A DNA stretch of 54,052 nucleotides from Candidatus Eiseniibacteriota bacterium (GCA_025453925.1 JALOPK010000003.1:1-54052), one strand, 5' to 3'. Counted from the first letter of the stretch, positions 18,386-27,451 are shown. The notes: generated by a model not told the origin, from the letters alone. Numbers and translations: made by a program.

Positions 18386-18832
18386 GGGAGTCACCCTCAC
18401 TTTTCGAGTTGTGCGAGAGCCGCTTCGGTCCTCACACGTTCGTTCGCGCCGCATGGTTTCATCCATGCGATCATGTGCCAAGGGTGGCGCCGGCTGCCAT
18501 CCCGCGCAGCATCGCTCGGCCGACGAGCGCCGCTGCTCCAGTGCTGAGCTCACAGGATGAGACGGTGAGAACGGCAAGAAGGTTGCAACGGTCTCCCGAA
18601 CGGATGCATATGAGTCCATGTGGGTGCATGAAACCGGCCGCCCTCGCCGCACTGCGGGGATTGACGCAACCCGGGAACCGTGTCTGACTCGCGTCCTCGG
18701 TGACGCACGAGAGGCAGCGATCCGCCGCGGCGTCCTTCACGTCGAGGTCCTCCCGGCCGGTCGGCTCATGGAAGAATGACGCCAGCGAGGCCCGTGAGAT
18801 CCCCCGACAGCCGACAGCCCGAAGACGGACAA
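18386..18832. other. Intergenic, no gene seen
   Basis: These 447 bases lie between two minus-strand genes and should hold the promoter of the exported protein gene ending at 17822. Frames crossing it are Arg/Ser-rich shadows. I see no convincing promoter, terminator or RNA gene. Confidence 0.5.
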
Positions 18833-19714
18833 CTACACCACGCCGTGTTCCTCGGCCTCCAGGAGGCGTTCCCGGAAGTTCCCTTCAGTCTCAAGGGTCG
18901 TGAGTTCGAAACAGTTGGAGACCTTCCAGTAACGCGTCTCGAGCCTCTGGCGAAACGGGCCAAGGCTCCGGGTAACCATTTCGGGGAGACCGTCTGCCCA
19001 GGGCATGCGGGCTCCGTCGTGCTCCAGGGCATCCAGCTCGGCCTGGACGGCCGCCCGCCATGTTTCGTCCCGTGGCCTGCCGACAGTGTCCCCTTGGGCG
19101 AGGCTACGCCGCAGCATGCCCATGTAGGTGGTCCGGTAAACGCCAGGCAGGTCACCGGAGTGAGCCCCATCCGAGAACGACATCGTGTGTCCTTGACCGT
19201 CCGTCTGTACGGAGACGCCCCGCAGGCAGTCCCCCGGTGAGCGGCCGAGCCAACCGTAGTAGACGGTCGCATACAGGTAGTAGTACTCGCCGAAACCCAT
19301 CTCCGCATCGAGCAGTGCCCGATTCCGTGTCTCGATCAGCCTCCCCAGCGTGGATACGGCCTTGACGCCGCCTCTGATCATGTTCAGACCCTCGAGGAAG
19401 CCCTTGGGCCCTCGTGGTGGCGGGAAACTCGTGTCGTGATCGCCCCACCTCTCCATGATGGCGGCCATCGCGTCTCTGACCTCCGCAAAGGCCTCCATCC
19501 GATCAGACGGGATCGCGCCATACCGGGGCGTATGGTCTTCGACGGTGCCGAAACGCCGAGCCACCTCATCCTGGAGATCGGCGATCTGCTTGACTTCGCG
19601 TACCGCCCCCCGCGCGAGGAGGAAGCCGCCCACACCCAGTGAGGCGGCTCCGATGATGATGATGAGACATCCTATGCCGCACCCGGCAGCGACTTTCCAC
19701 GCAGTTCCCGCCAC
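18833..19714 (-). CDS. Membrane-anchored hypothetical protein
   Basis: A 293-residue protein anchored by one N-terminal helix (about residues 8-35, CGIGCLIIIIGAASLGVGG). The soluble part is charged and mostly helical, with an EYYYLYATVYYGWLG aromatic segment near the middle. I recognise no family. The GTG start has GGAGGTACAC upstream with good spacing. Nothing in the neighbourhood points to a role. Confidence 0.72.
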   Translation of the reverse strand: MAGTAWKVAAGCGIGCLIIIIGAASLGVGGFLLARGAVREVKQIADLQDEVARRFGTVEDHTPRYGAIPSDRMEAFAEVRDAMAAIMERWGDHDTSFPPPRGPKGFLEGLNMIRGGVKAVSTLGRLIETRNRALLDAEMGFGEYYYLYATVYYGWLGRSPGDCLRGVSVQTDGQGHTMSFSDGAHSGDLPGVYRTTYMGMLRRSLAQGDTVGRPRDETWRAAVQAELDALEHDGARMPWADGLPEMVTRSLGPFRQRLETRYWKVSNCFELTTLETEGNFRERLLEAEEHGVV

Positions 19715-20079
19715 GTGTACCTCCGTTCTGGCGTGCGCCCTCCAAGACCCCGCGAAAACCTACCGAAAATACTCCCTGGTCGGCAGGAACTCATCCTCGC
19801 GAAAGCGTCTCCGTCCTGTCCCGCCATTTCGGACATCCGCGCGCTGCCGCCGAGACCCTGAAGGGCACGGGGACTGTGGCGAGGAGGAAGCCGCCAGTGG
19901 GAGACCGAGGCGCGCTCCCACGCACTCGGTCACATACGGAGCACGGAGCGCGCCGGATGGGTTCGGCAGCCGAACGATGGGAGAGGTCGGCTACTCATTG
20001 CGATCTCACGCCGGTCCGGCGAGGCGACTGCGCCTGGCGAGTTGCAGGCCAGGTACTGCCGCATCAATACTGAGAGCCA
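19715..20079. other. Intergenic, no gene seen
   Basis: These 365 bases lie between two minus-strand genes. Apart from the Shine-Dalgarno of the membrane protein gene at its left end, I see no open frame with family resemblance and no clear hairpin with a T-run. Confidence 0.5.
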
Positions 20080-20541
20080 TCAGGGTCGAAAAGCAGACCG
20101 TGAAGTCTTGTGCCAGCCGGTCACTACCGTGGGCAAGAGGCGCAGGATGGTGTGATCCGGGTCGTCGGGTCGGCCCGGGTAGTAGCACTCCCATCCCGCC
20201 TTCCAGAGGGCTCTTCTCAGCCAGGAGTCGTCGACGATCTGAAGGTCGCCACCGAGCATCACGCCATGGAAGCGGGCGGGATCGCAGTAGTAGGCGGAGG
20301 CGCGGGGATCGGCCTTCAGCTCTAAGATCTTCCCCGATGAAGTAGTGGTAGTGAAGTAGACCATGAGGTCCGCTTCGTGACCGGCAAAGAGACGAGCCTG
20401 ATCAGGGTACTGGCGTCGGTTACGGAGATTGAGCATGGCTCGGGTGTGGGGATAGCCGCCGGAGCCACAGGTGGTCAGATACACGGCCGGAGCGCGTTCC
20501 ATGAGTCTGGGATACGCACTGTGCAGACTCGCGAGATCCAT
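20080..20541 (-). CDS. Pyridoxamine 5'-phosphate oxidase-like flavoprotein
   Basis: A 153-residue split-barrel flavin-binding protein of the general-stress/PPOX-like family. Visible blocks are PAVYLTTCGSGGYPHTRAML (strand pair contacting flavin), YFTTTTSSGKILELKADPRA (phosphate-binding pattern) and a late GWECYYPGRPDDPDHTILRL. ATG 20541 is preceded by AGGAGG with a 7-base spacer; the open frame extends 30 codons further upstream without support. The substrate cannot be told; relatives bind FMN, F420 or heme. Confidence 0.82.
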   Translation of the reverse strand: MDLASLHSAYPRLMERAPAVYLTTCGSGGYPHTRAMLNLRNRRQYPDQARLFAGHEADLMVYFTTTTSSGKILELKADPRASAYYCDPARFHGVMLGGDLQIVDDSWLRRALWKAGWECYYPGRPDDPDHTILRLLPTVVTGWHKTSRSAFRP

Positions 20542-21018
20542 GGCATGCCTCCTTGCACGCACGCACGTGCTTGTGTTCATCGGACGACCCGTTGGAGTCG
20601 AGATGGTAAGGTCCCGGGCCGATCCTGTCACCGCACCGCGGCTCCTCGGGGGGAATCGGCGAGCATCGAGTCAGGGACGGCCTTGCGGTGGTGCCTGATG
20701 GGGAGGCCGGGACGCCCGTTCCCTCCGGCTGTGCGTTGCAGTCAATCGACCGGTCTCACGCGTGGCCGCAGACACCGTCACCGCCACAGGTTGTCAGGCT
20801 CTTCCTGATTCTGCTTGTGCCCGGAGTAGGTGTGACCTATATTACGTCCTCTTCATTTATCAGTATGCAGGGGAGTCTAGGAGTCCGGTATGCGTCCCGC
20901 CGACAGAACTGCCTCGGGAAACCAAGCCAGCCAAGTCCGAAGGGTGATCGCCGGAGCCATGGCGGACATTGGGTCCGCACAATCATCGCACCACGTGGAG
21001 GGTGCAGGAGGATTCTTC
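20542..21018. other. Divergent intergenic region and RRM gene leader
   Basis: These 477 bases separate the PPOX-like gene from the RRM protein gene. The right half is more AT-rich than its surroundings and carries a candidate promoter near 20815-20843, which would give the RRM mRNA a leader of about 170 bases. Long leaders are common for cold-regulated RNA-binding protein mRNAs. No open frame here is convincing. Confidence 0.5.
20815..20843 (+). promoter_or_regulatory. Candidate sigma-70 promoter for the RRM protein gene
   Basis: TTGTGC (20815-20820) and TATATT (20838-20843) are spaced by 17 bases in a locally AT-rich patch, on the strand of the RRM gene. Five of six bases match the consensus -10 box and four of six the -35 box. 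Confidence 0.45.
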
Positions 21019-21339
21019 ATGGCGAAGAAGCTTTTTGTCGGAGGGTTGAGCTGGAACACTACTGAGGAAGCTCTCAGGAAGGCGTTCGAGACATTCGGGA
21101 CGGTCACTGAGGCGAAGACCATCGTTGACCGCGAAACCGGCCGCTCCCGCGGCTTCGGCTTCGTGACGTTTGCCGAGAGCGAAGCGGCAGACGCTGCGGT
21201 CCTGAAGATGAACGGCGGCCAGCTTGATGGGCGAACGATCCGCGTGAACGAGGCCAACGAGCCCGAGCCACGCGGTGGCGGTGATCGCCGCGGTGGTCGG
21301 CGGGAATTCGGTGGTGGCGGAGAACGCCGCCGCTGGTAG
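21019..21339 (+). CDS. RRM-type RNA-binding protein with RGG-like tail
   Basis: A 106-residue single RNA-recognition-motif protein, as in the bacterial Rbp (cold-inducible, glycine-rich) family. RNP2 is LFVGGL (5-10) and RNP1 is RGFGFVTF (44-51). The tail after residue 83 is Gly/Arg-rich (RGGGDRRGGRREFGGGGE), which adds general RNA affinity. AGGAGG (21006-21011) lies 7 bases before ATG 21019, although the frame opens at 20890. A strong terminator follows within 30 bases, so it is a monocistronic unit. Confidence 0.95.
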   Translation: MAKKLFVGGLSWNTTEEALRKAFETFGTVTEAKTIVDRETGRSRGFGFVTFAESEAADAAVLKMNGGQLDGRTIRVNEANEPEPRGGGDRRGGRREFGGGGERRRW

Positions 21340-21659
21340 TCTTTAGCTGAACGCTCCGTGGGGCGCCGGCCATGTGGCCGGCGTTTTGAGCACCGAGACC
21401 CTTCGTTGCCCGATATCTGCCGCCGGAACGGGTCTCCCGGGTATGACCGAGGCCCGTTCCGCACGCCGCTGGGCAAAAGTGAAGCGGATCGATCGCGGCC
21501 TCCCGGTCGCGTTCAGTCGCGCGAATCGGGGACTGATGAACCGGGAGACCGGGGAGTTCCTGGACACCCTGCACGGCCAGGGGATGACGGATACCCGCCG
21601 TGGTACTCAACGTGAAGGCCGACGATGCGGCCACCGGGCGCGATGCAGAGGAGGGGGCT
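21340..21659. other. Convergent intergenic region
   Basis: These 320 bases hold the RRM gene's terminator (21364-21387) and otherwise nothing I can support. The frame at 21374-21700 has no family resemblance and runs into the end of pheT. Confidence 0.5.
21364..21387 (+). terminator. Rho-independent terminator of the RRM gene
   Basis: A perfect 8-bp stem CGCCGGCC/GGCCGGCG with a 4-base ATGT loop is followed directly by TTTT (21384-21387). It starts 25 bases after the RRM stop codon. Confidence 0.88.
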
Positions 21660-23459
21660 CTACCCTACGGCGATCTCTCCGTAGGCCGCTGGCTGGATGA
21701 GTTTGAGGCGTTCCAGCACCTCCGGGTGTATCTCGCCCATCTCACCCACGGCCTCCCCTGAGTCATTCAGAATCCCCGCGGCTCGCCCCTCGATGTAGTA
21801 GGGCCGGGAGAGCGGCTTCACGCACAGGCCGTGGCCGGTCTCCCGCACCAGAGCTTCCATGACGGATCTGATGTCGGCGAACCCGATAGCGGGGCCCGCA
21901 AGGGCGATCCCTGCGCGCAGTGATTGCCGAACCCCCGTCTCCTCCGCCGCATCCACTCGCAGAACATGCCCCACCTCGAACAGGCGATGGGGCATTTCTC
22001 GCGAGGTGTTCCGGGACACCGTCTCCATGAGCCCCGGCATCAGCCACGTTCGTCCCAACGTCTGTTCCTGGCTGATGGGATTGGCGATAAGCACTGCATC
22101 TTCGGGCGTCGGGAGACCGAACGCGGCATAGTGGGTCTCTTCGGAACCAAGCAGGAGCGTCATCACTTCGGTGAGCCCGAGGCCGGTCAGGATCCCCCGA
22201 TACTCCGCAGCCAGCCCCTCCTCGGGATGAGGCTGGCCCACGGTCATGGTGGGCACCAGCGTGGGCCAGATCCGGTCATACCCGAACGCGATGGCCAGTT
22301 CTTCCATCAGGTCGCGCTGATGGAGGAAGTCGGGTCGATAGGCCGGGATGAGTACCTGGAGCCTCGAGCGCCCCGCGGGTTCGGCATGGTGTCCCATGCG
22401 GGACAGGAGCCCCGGGGCTTCCTCATCGGAGACGCCGATTCCCAGGAGTTTCCGTGCGGCATCCAAATCCATCACCATCTCCTGCGGCATCAAGTCGGGA
22501 GTCATGAGATGGGTGCCATCCTGATGCACCAGTTCGACCTGTTCTCCCCGGGCGCCGGGTGAGAACTCCAGGATGCTGGTGAGGATGACGTTCAGGCACC
22601 GCGAGACGATCTCAATGCGAGGACCGGTCACATCGATGAACACATCGCGTGTGGTAGTGGTGACTTTGGTCTCTTCGCTGTTGATGATGGGCGGCATGGA
22701 CAGAACCTGGCCGCGATCGTCGATGAGTAGTGGGTACCGGACGAAGCCCTCCAGCAGGTGGGCGAACGCGCGGCCCTTGGGATGCTCGCGGAGAATTCGT
22801 CCAGGGGTGGCCGCATCCTGCCACCCGAGCGGCCGGAACACCAGTTCCTCAGGTTCCACAGGGCGATAGGCCACGCCCGCGGAGATGGTCGAGAGGTCGT
22901 AGGTGCCGATGGAGGCACGACGCCGGTCGCGCCCGAGCGCCCAGTGGAGATTCTCCTGCAGTCTCATGACTTCCTTCAGAAGGTCGTCGTCGAACTGAAC
23001 TCCCCGGATCACGGCGCACCCGATGGCGGGCCTGGAGCATCCCGGGACATCCATGCCCGGATGGACAGTGACCCGCATCCGGGGAGGATCCAGATGATAG
23101 GTGGAAAGGCCCGGGGAGATTCCCAGGTAGGCCCGAAGCGCCCGGGCCAGCCCTCCCACATCGAACATGTCGGGGCGAACAGCCAGGAGCTCCAGCCGCA
23201 ACACCTCCACGGGCGGCAATGGCATGACGGCTTCGGAGGTGGCGAAATCTGCGAGGCAGTTGTCACAGTAACCCGGATCGGCTTCGGTCTGCGTCCGCTC
23301 AAGAACGAACCCGCACACGCGGCACTTGAAGCGCCGCAGGGTTCCGAACCCCTCGATGTCGCACCCCATTCGCTGGAGTCCACGCACCATTTCGTGGACT
23401 TCAACGGGGCTTCCCAGAAGGCGCCTCAACCGGTCGATGGGGATCCCGACTACCGGCAT
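21660..23459 (-). CDS. pheT: Phenylalanyl-tRNA synthetase beta subunit, archaeal/eukaryotic type
   Basis: A 599-residue beta subunit of the shorter archaeal/eukaryotic class; the usual bacterial PheT is about 800 residues with an N-terminal tRNA-binding domain. The family frame is clear: DRLRRLLG start, a PDMFDVGGLARALRAYLG block, RASIGTYDLSTI, the B5-like region, and IANPISQEQTLGRTWLMPGL. Together with PheS it charges tRNA-Phe. A four-Cys zinc-ribbon-like insertion (CRVC at 46-49, CDNC at 65-68) sits near the N-terminus, which I do not know from typical members. ATG 23459 overlaps the end of pheS by 10 bases, so translation is coupled. Confidence 0.93.
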   Translation of the reverse strand: MPVVGIPIDRLRRLLGSPVEVHEMVRGLQRMGCDIEGFGTLRRFKCRVCGFVLERTQTEADPGYCDNCLADFATSEAVMPLPPVEVLRLELLAVRPDMFDVGGLARALRAYLGISPGLSTYHLDPPRMRVTVHPGMDVPGCSRPAIGCAVIRGVQFDDDLLKEVMRLQENLHWALGRDRRRASIGTYDLSTISAGVAYRPVEPEELVFRPLGWQDAATPGRILREHPKGRAFAHLLEGFVRYPLLIDDRGQVLSMPPIINSEETKVTTTTRDVFIDVTGPRIEIVSRCLNVILTSILEFSPGARGEQVELVHQDGTHLMTPDLMPQEMVMDLDAARKLLGIGVSDEEAPGLLSRMGHHAEPAGRSRLQVLIPAYRPDFLHQRDLMEELAIAFGYDRIWPTLVPTMTVGQPHPEEGLAAEYRGILTGLGLTEVMTLLLGSEETHYAAFGLPTPEDAVLIANPISQEQTLGRTWLMPGLMETVSRNTSREMPHRLFEVGHVLRVDAAEETGVRQSLRAGIALAGPAIGFADIRSVMEALVRETGHGLCVKPLSRPYYIEGRAAGILNDSGEAVGEMGEIHPEVLERLKLIQPAAYGEIAVG

Positions 23460-24988
23460 AGCGGCACCTCCCTGAGCCAGGCAAGATCCGAGAGATAGAG
23501 ATCGCGGATGGACTCCAGCCCGTAGCGAAACATCGCCAGCCGCTCCAAGCCGAGGCCCCAGGCCAAAACGGGGACGGAGCAGCCGAAGGGCTTTGTCACT
23601 TCTTCACGGAACACGCCGGCACCGCCCATTTCGACCCAGTCCTTCTTTGCCTCATGCCACACGAACACCTCTACGCTGGGTTCGGTGTAAGGGAAGAATC
23701 CGGGACGGAACTCGAAACGCTCGAACCCCATCTTGCGATAGAACGCGTCAAGGGTGCCCAGCAGCGAGGCGAAGGAGGCGTGTTCGTCGATGATGATGCC
23801 GTCTACCTGGTAGAAGAGCGGCAGGTGCTTGTAGTCGACCGCCTCCCTCCGGAACACGGTCCCCACCAGAAAAATCTTGCGGGGCGGCCGGGGGTTGTCC
23901 GCCAAGGCGCGGATCGTACCAGCGGTCGTATGGGTCCTCAGGACCACTCGTTCGGCGATGGCCCGATTCCACCGGTAGTCCCATCCGATGGACCCGGTGT
24001 CCCCGCCGTCCTCATGGGTACGCTGCACCCGGCGGACGACTTCCGCCGATGGGAGCGACGCCCGTTCCGGGCGCTGCACGTAGAAAGTGTCCTGCATTTC
24101 CCGGGCGGGATGGTCTTGCGGTTGGAAGAGCGCATCGAAGTCCCAGAAGGCACTTTCCACCAGCGGGGATGTCACCTCGGTGAATCCGAGGTCCAGGAAC
24201 ACCCTCCTCGTGTCACCGAGCACTCTGCGGAGCGGATGTTCCTTGCCGGGAAAGAGCCGTCTGCTGGCCAGGCCGACATCGTAGGGCCGGAAATCGACGC
24301 CGCGCCACGACCCATCCTTGAGCAGACCGGTATCCAGCGCGGTCACGGTCTGCCGCACCACCATGTCTTCTTCACGAAGCGCGCGACCTTGCTCCGTCAA
24401 TCTGGCCCACCACCGGCGACGTTCCTTGGTCGTGATGATGCCGCCGCGGCCCTCCAGCTCGGCCAGCGCGCGGTCCACGTCGATCCCAACTGCCGACAGC
24501 GCCGGACGCATGCCCGACCCGCCTCCCGCCAGGTGGGCCACAAGTCTCTCATGCTCCATCAGCTCCGGCGTCTGCCCCTGCGCCAACACGCCTCGCGCGA
24601 CGAGATCGCCTCCTTCGCGGACGGCAAATCCCTTGCTCTCCAATGGTTTCAGCGCGCGGCCCGCATCTTTCTGTGCCAGACCGGTCGCCGCCTCCAGATC
24701 GCGCAGCGCGATCCGGCCCCGGGCTGCCAGGGCGACCATGACCACCCGTTCGGGCAACATGCCCGAGGGAAGGCCCTTGCCCTTCGGCCCGAGCTGATAT
24801 TCCGTTACTGTTTCCTCACGCAGGCCCACAATCCCCAGGTCCGCGAGGACGCGCAACGTGCCGGCCACGTGGGGATGAGGCTCACCGACGGCCACGGCGA
24901 GTTCGTCGACTTCCGTGTCGTTGGGTCGGGCCCGGAGCGCCCCGATGATTTTCGCCTCGACGGCAGTGTAGCTTCTGGGCTCCGACAT
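23450..24988 (-). CDS. pheS: Phenylalanyl-tRNA synthetase alpha subunit, archaeal/eukaryotic type
   Basis: A 512-residue catalytic subunit. The first 250 residues form repeated winged-helix DNA/RNA-binding domains typical of the archaeal/eukaryotic alpha subunit (bacterial PheS is about 340 residues and starts with a coiled coil). The class II core follows: the motif 2 region FRREAVDYKHLPLFYQVDG, the phenylalanine-pocket stretch FRPGFFPYTEPSVEV, and motif 3 GLGLERLAM near the end. AGGAGG precedes ATG 24988. It forms a two-gene operon with pheT. Spirochaetes are the known bacterial group with this type; presence here implies ancient transfer or shared ancestry. Confidence 0.94.
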   Translation of the reverse strand: MSEPRSYTAVEAKIIGALRARPNDTEVDELAVAVGEPHPHVAGTLRVLADLGIVGLREETVTEYQLGPKGKGLPSGMLPERVVMVALAARGRIALRDLEAATGLAQKDAGRALKPLESKGFAVREGGDLVARGVLAQGQTPELMEHERLVAHLAGGGSGMRPALSAVGIDVDRALAELEGRGGIITTKERRRWWARLTEQGRALREEDMVVRQTVTALDTGLLKDGSWRGVDFRPYDVGLASRRLFPGKEHPLRRVLGDTRRVFLDLGFTEVTSPLVESAFWDFDALFQPQDHPAREMQDTFYVQRPERASLPSAEVVRRVQRTHEDGGDTGSIGWDYRWNRAIAERVVLRTHTTAGTIRALADNPRPPRKIFLVGTVFRREAVDYKHLPLFYQVDGIIIDEHASFASLLGTLDAFYRKMGFERFEFRPGFFPYTEPSVEVFVWHEAKKDWVEMGGAGVFREEVTKPFGCSVPVLAWGLGLERLAMFRYGLESIRDLYLSDLAWLREVPLCR

Positions 24989-25072
24989 AGGTCCTCCTGG
25001 GATCCCGAGTAACCCCGCGCGACTCCGCAGGGAGCAATCAAATCAGGGGCCGTGTTCGGCCGAGTCAAGCAA

Positions 25073-25089
25073 CCGCCCGAACGGGGCGG
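25073..25089 (-). terminator. Hairpin after the FAD oxidoreductase gene
   Basis: CCGCCC (25073-25078) pairs with GGGCGG (25084-25089) across a 5-base loop. On the minus strand it is followed by TTGCTTG. It starts just past the stop codon of the FAD gene and precedes pheS. Confidence 0.45.
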
Positions 25090-25092
25090 GTC

Positions 25093-26430
25093 TCACGCCG
25101 GTGCCGACCGCCGCCACGCCGTGAGTTCCCGGGCGGCGATCTGCATGCTGTCCTCCAGCGAATCGTCCATGTTGTTGTACCAGAACTTCCCGCACCGGCC
25201 AGCCAAAACCAGAGCAGGGAATGCCGCCAAGTCACCCATCACGCGCTTCAGTGCATCCTGGTAGCGCAATTCGTACACGGGATATGCGTAGGGGATGCGC
25301 GCATGGTGCACGGCCCGCACATCCTCGTGACGGCACACGCCGGCTTCGTGCAAATCGCGGATCACGAGTTCCTCCCAACGATCCCACTGCACCGAGCCGC
25401 CTTCGGGCACAGTGACTTCGGCGACGATGCTGCCGGCGTCCCGGGGCACCAGCCCGGGGTCGAAGCTGCGCGGATATGAGGTGCGGCTGATCAACAGTTC
25501 GGGCGAGGAAAAATACGTCCACTGATTACCGTCATCACACACCCGACGGGCCTCGATGAGGAAGAGGGCCAGGGTCAAGTGCTTCAGATGGGGGCCCCGC
25601 CCGACGAGCGAATCATGGGCCTCGGTAATGGGTGCGGTCCAGAACACCCGGTCGGCCCGATGCGCGGCATCCGGCGTTTCGACGATCAGGGTTCCGCCCT
25701 GGCCGGCGACCAGGCGCGCGGGGGTGTTCACGTGGATACGCCCGCCCTGTCGCTGAACGCGCGCGGCCAGCGCCTCATGGAAGCGGTCCATGCCGCCCAG
25801 GGGATAGAGAAATCTCGTGACCGCCCGCTTCGGCAGCAGCGCCATCCGCGCGACTGCGAGCAGCGACCCCTGGTCGAATCGCTTGTCGATAATCGCCCGG
25901 TGAATGCTCCCCTGTGCCCATGCCTCGTGCATCTGCTCTGGATCTTCATGACAGAATTTCCGGGTGTAGTCGCGGAAGAAGACTTGGTAGAGCGTTTTGC
26001 CGTAGCGACTGAGTATGTAGGAACTGAAGCTTGTCCCATCGAAACGGGGCTTCCTGAAGAGATCCACCAGACAGCGGGCGAGTACCAGCGGCGGCAAACG
26101 AAAGACCGATGAGGTCTGCAGCGGCCACGGGTGCAGTCTGCCGAGGAAGTAGACGCTGGACTTGCGGCCGATGGTCCGGTATGCACGGCCCAGGATCTCA
26201 TGGAGGTAGTTCTCGACGCTGGGGGAGTATGTATGGAATCTCTTGGGCCCGATGTCGAACACGAAGTCGCCGTGCACCAGCGACCGCGCCAGCCCTCCGA
26301 CCTTCTCTTCCTTCTCCAGGATGGTGACGCGAATCCCGGCGGCACTCAGCTTGTCCGCCAGGCAGAGGCCCGCTACGCCTCCGCCGACCACGATGGCGGA
26401 GGGAGAGGGGTGATCAATGCGCGCGGGCAC
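25093..26430 (-). CDS. FAD-dependent amine-oxidase/UDP-galactopyranose-mutase-like oxidoreductase
   Basis: A 445-residue flavoprotein. A Rossmann FAD motif lies at the start (AIVVGGGVAGLCLADKLSAA, then EKEEKVGGLARS). A GPKRFHTYSP segment and a C-terminal FAD loop (AGRCGKFWYNNMDDSLEDS) follow. This layout is shared by UDP-galactopyranose mutases, protoporphyrinogen-oxidase-like and sugar-modifying amine oxidoreductases. I chose GTG 26430, preceded by AGGAAGG, because the FAD motif follows about 12 residues later; the frame upstream to 26724 is a shadow of the radical SAM gene. It overlaps that gene's end by 17 bases, so the two are coupled. The substrate is unknown, possibly a lipid-linked sugar. 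Confidence 0.82.
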   Translation of the reverse strand: MPARIDHPSPSAIVVGGGVAGLCLADKLSAAGIRVTILEKEEKVGGLARSLVHGDFVFDIGPKRFHTYSPSVENYLHEILGRAYRTIGRKSSVYFLGRLHPWPLQTSSVFRLPPLVLARCLVDLFRKPRFDGTSFSSYILSRYGKTLYQVFFRDYTRKFCHEDPEQMHEAWAQGSIHRAIIDKRFDQGSLLAVARMALLPKRAVTRFLYPLGGMDRFHEALAARVQRQGGRIHVNTPARLVAGQGGTLIVETPDAAHRADRVFWTAPITEAHDSLVGRGPHLKHLTLALFLIEARRVCDDGNQWTYFSSPELLISRTSYPRSFDPGLVPRDAGSIVAEVTVPEGGSVQWDRWEELVIRDLHEAGVCRHEDVRAVHHARIPYAYPVYELRYQDALKRVMGDLAAFPALVLAGRCGKFWYNNMDDSLEDSMQIAARELTAWRRSAPA

Positions 26431-27451
26431 GTTGCCTTCCTGTGTACCACATGGCCGCCAGCCAGTCCCACATGACCCCGGGATCGAGGTCGTACAGACA
26501 GTTGTACTCCGTGAAACACGCGGCATCGCACGACCGGCAGTCCACGTGTGCCCCCGCGAACCGGAATGCCGGGAGAAACCCGACCTCCAGCGCGTTCTTC
26601 GATGGCCGCTCCCCGATGAGCAGGGAGCAGGGATAGACGGAACCGTCAGCATCCACGTTGCAGTAGAGCCGACCCGCCCAGCACCGCATCCCGCCACGAG
26701 CCGACCGTCGCCTGGGAACAGCATAGTCGGGCCAGTGAAGCAGGTACCGCAGGTACCGGGTCGAGCTGGCGATGGGCGCGCCGCGGCGCTTGAGTGTCAG
26801 CAGGCGCTCCACCACCTCGCGGTAGTCATCATCGGTGGCCCGCATCGAATCGGTGGAGCCGCCCATCATGTCATTGTGGTGGAGAAACTGGAAGGCGGCC
26901 ATGCCACCGAAGCGACGCGCGTTGTCGATGAGGTAGTCGACAGCGTCGAGGTTGTGCCGGGTGAACACCGAAAGCGTCCATACGCTGACCAGGCCCCGGG
27001 TCGCTTCCAGTGCAGCCATCGCATGATCGAACGATCCTTCCTGGCGGTTTGTGTCGTGGGACTCGCGTGGGCCGTCCAGAGAGATGACGAGATGGTCGAG
27101 CATTCTCACCACGTCAAGCTTCCCCGGCACCATGGTTCCATTGGTATCCATGCTGATCCAGAAGCCGAGTCTGCGGGCGGCCGCGACGATCTCGCCAATG
27201 TCCGGCCGAACCAGCGGTTCGCCGCCCCAGATGCCCAGGCGCACCACTCCCGCCTCCTTCATCTCGCCGAGAAGACTGACGACTTGCGCCGTCGTCATCT
27301 CCTCCTGGCGCCGGGCCGGTATCTGGCAATAGCGGCACCGCTGATCGCACCTGTTGGTCACGGCAAGCATGACGTTCAGTGGCCTGGCGCCGCCGAGCGC
27401 GTTGGCCCTCAAGGCGGCCGTGCCCATGGCGAAAGCGGTGGTCGGCTTCAC
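26414..27451 (-). CDS. Radical SAM/SPASM protein
   Basis: A 345-residue radical SAM enzyme. The cluster motif is CDQRCRYC (C35, C39, C42), followed by a GGEPLVRPDIG block that contacts SAM. Seven C-terminal Cys residues (RCWAGRLYC, YPCS, then CRSCDAAC and one more) form a SPASM/Twitch-type auxiliary iron-sulfur region. The GTG start has GGAG with a 5-6 base spacer. The leading segment (ANALGGARPLNVMLAVTNRC) resembles the HpnH-like lipid/membrane radical SAM group. Coupling to the FAD oxidoreductase gene suggests consecutive steps of one pathway. No peptide substrate gene is adjacent. Confidence 0.85.
   Translation of the reverse strand: MKPTTAFAMGTAALRANALGGARPLNVMLAVTNRCDQRCRYCQIPARRQEEMTTAQVVSLLGEMKEAGVVRLGIWGGEPLVRPDIGEIVAAARRLGFWISMDTNGTMVPGKLDVVRMLDHLVISLDGPRESHDTNRQEGSFDHAMAALEATRGLVSVWTLSVFTRHNLDAVDYLIDNARRFGGMAAFQFLHHNDMMGGSTDSMRATDDDYREVVERLLTLKRRGAPIASSTRYLRYLLHWPDYAVPRRRSARGGMRCWAGRLYCNVDADGSVYPCSLLIGERPSKNALEVGFLPAFRFAGAHVDCRSCDAACFTEYNCLYDLDPGVMWDWLAAMWYTGRQRARAH

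Noticed and set aside
23654-25012. Plus-strand frame of 452 codons opposite pheS.
   Set aside because: It is antisense to a clear aminoacyl-tRNA synthetase gene and has no family features.
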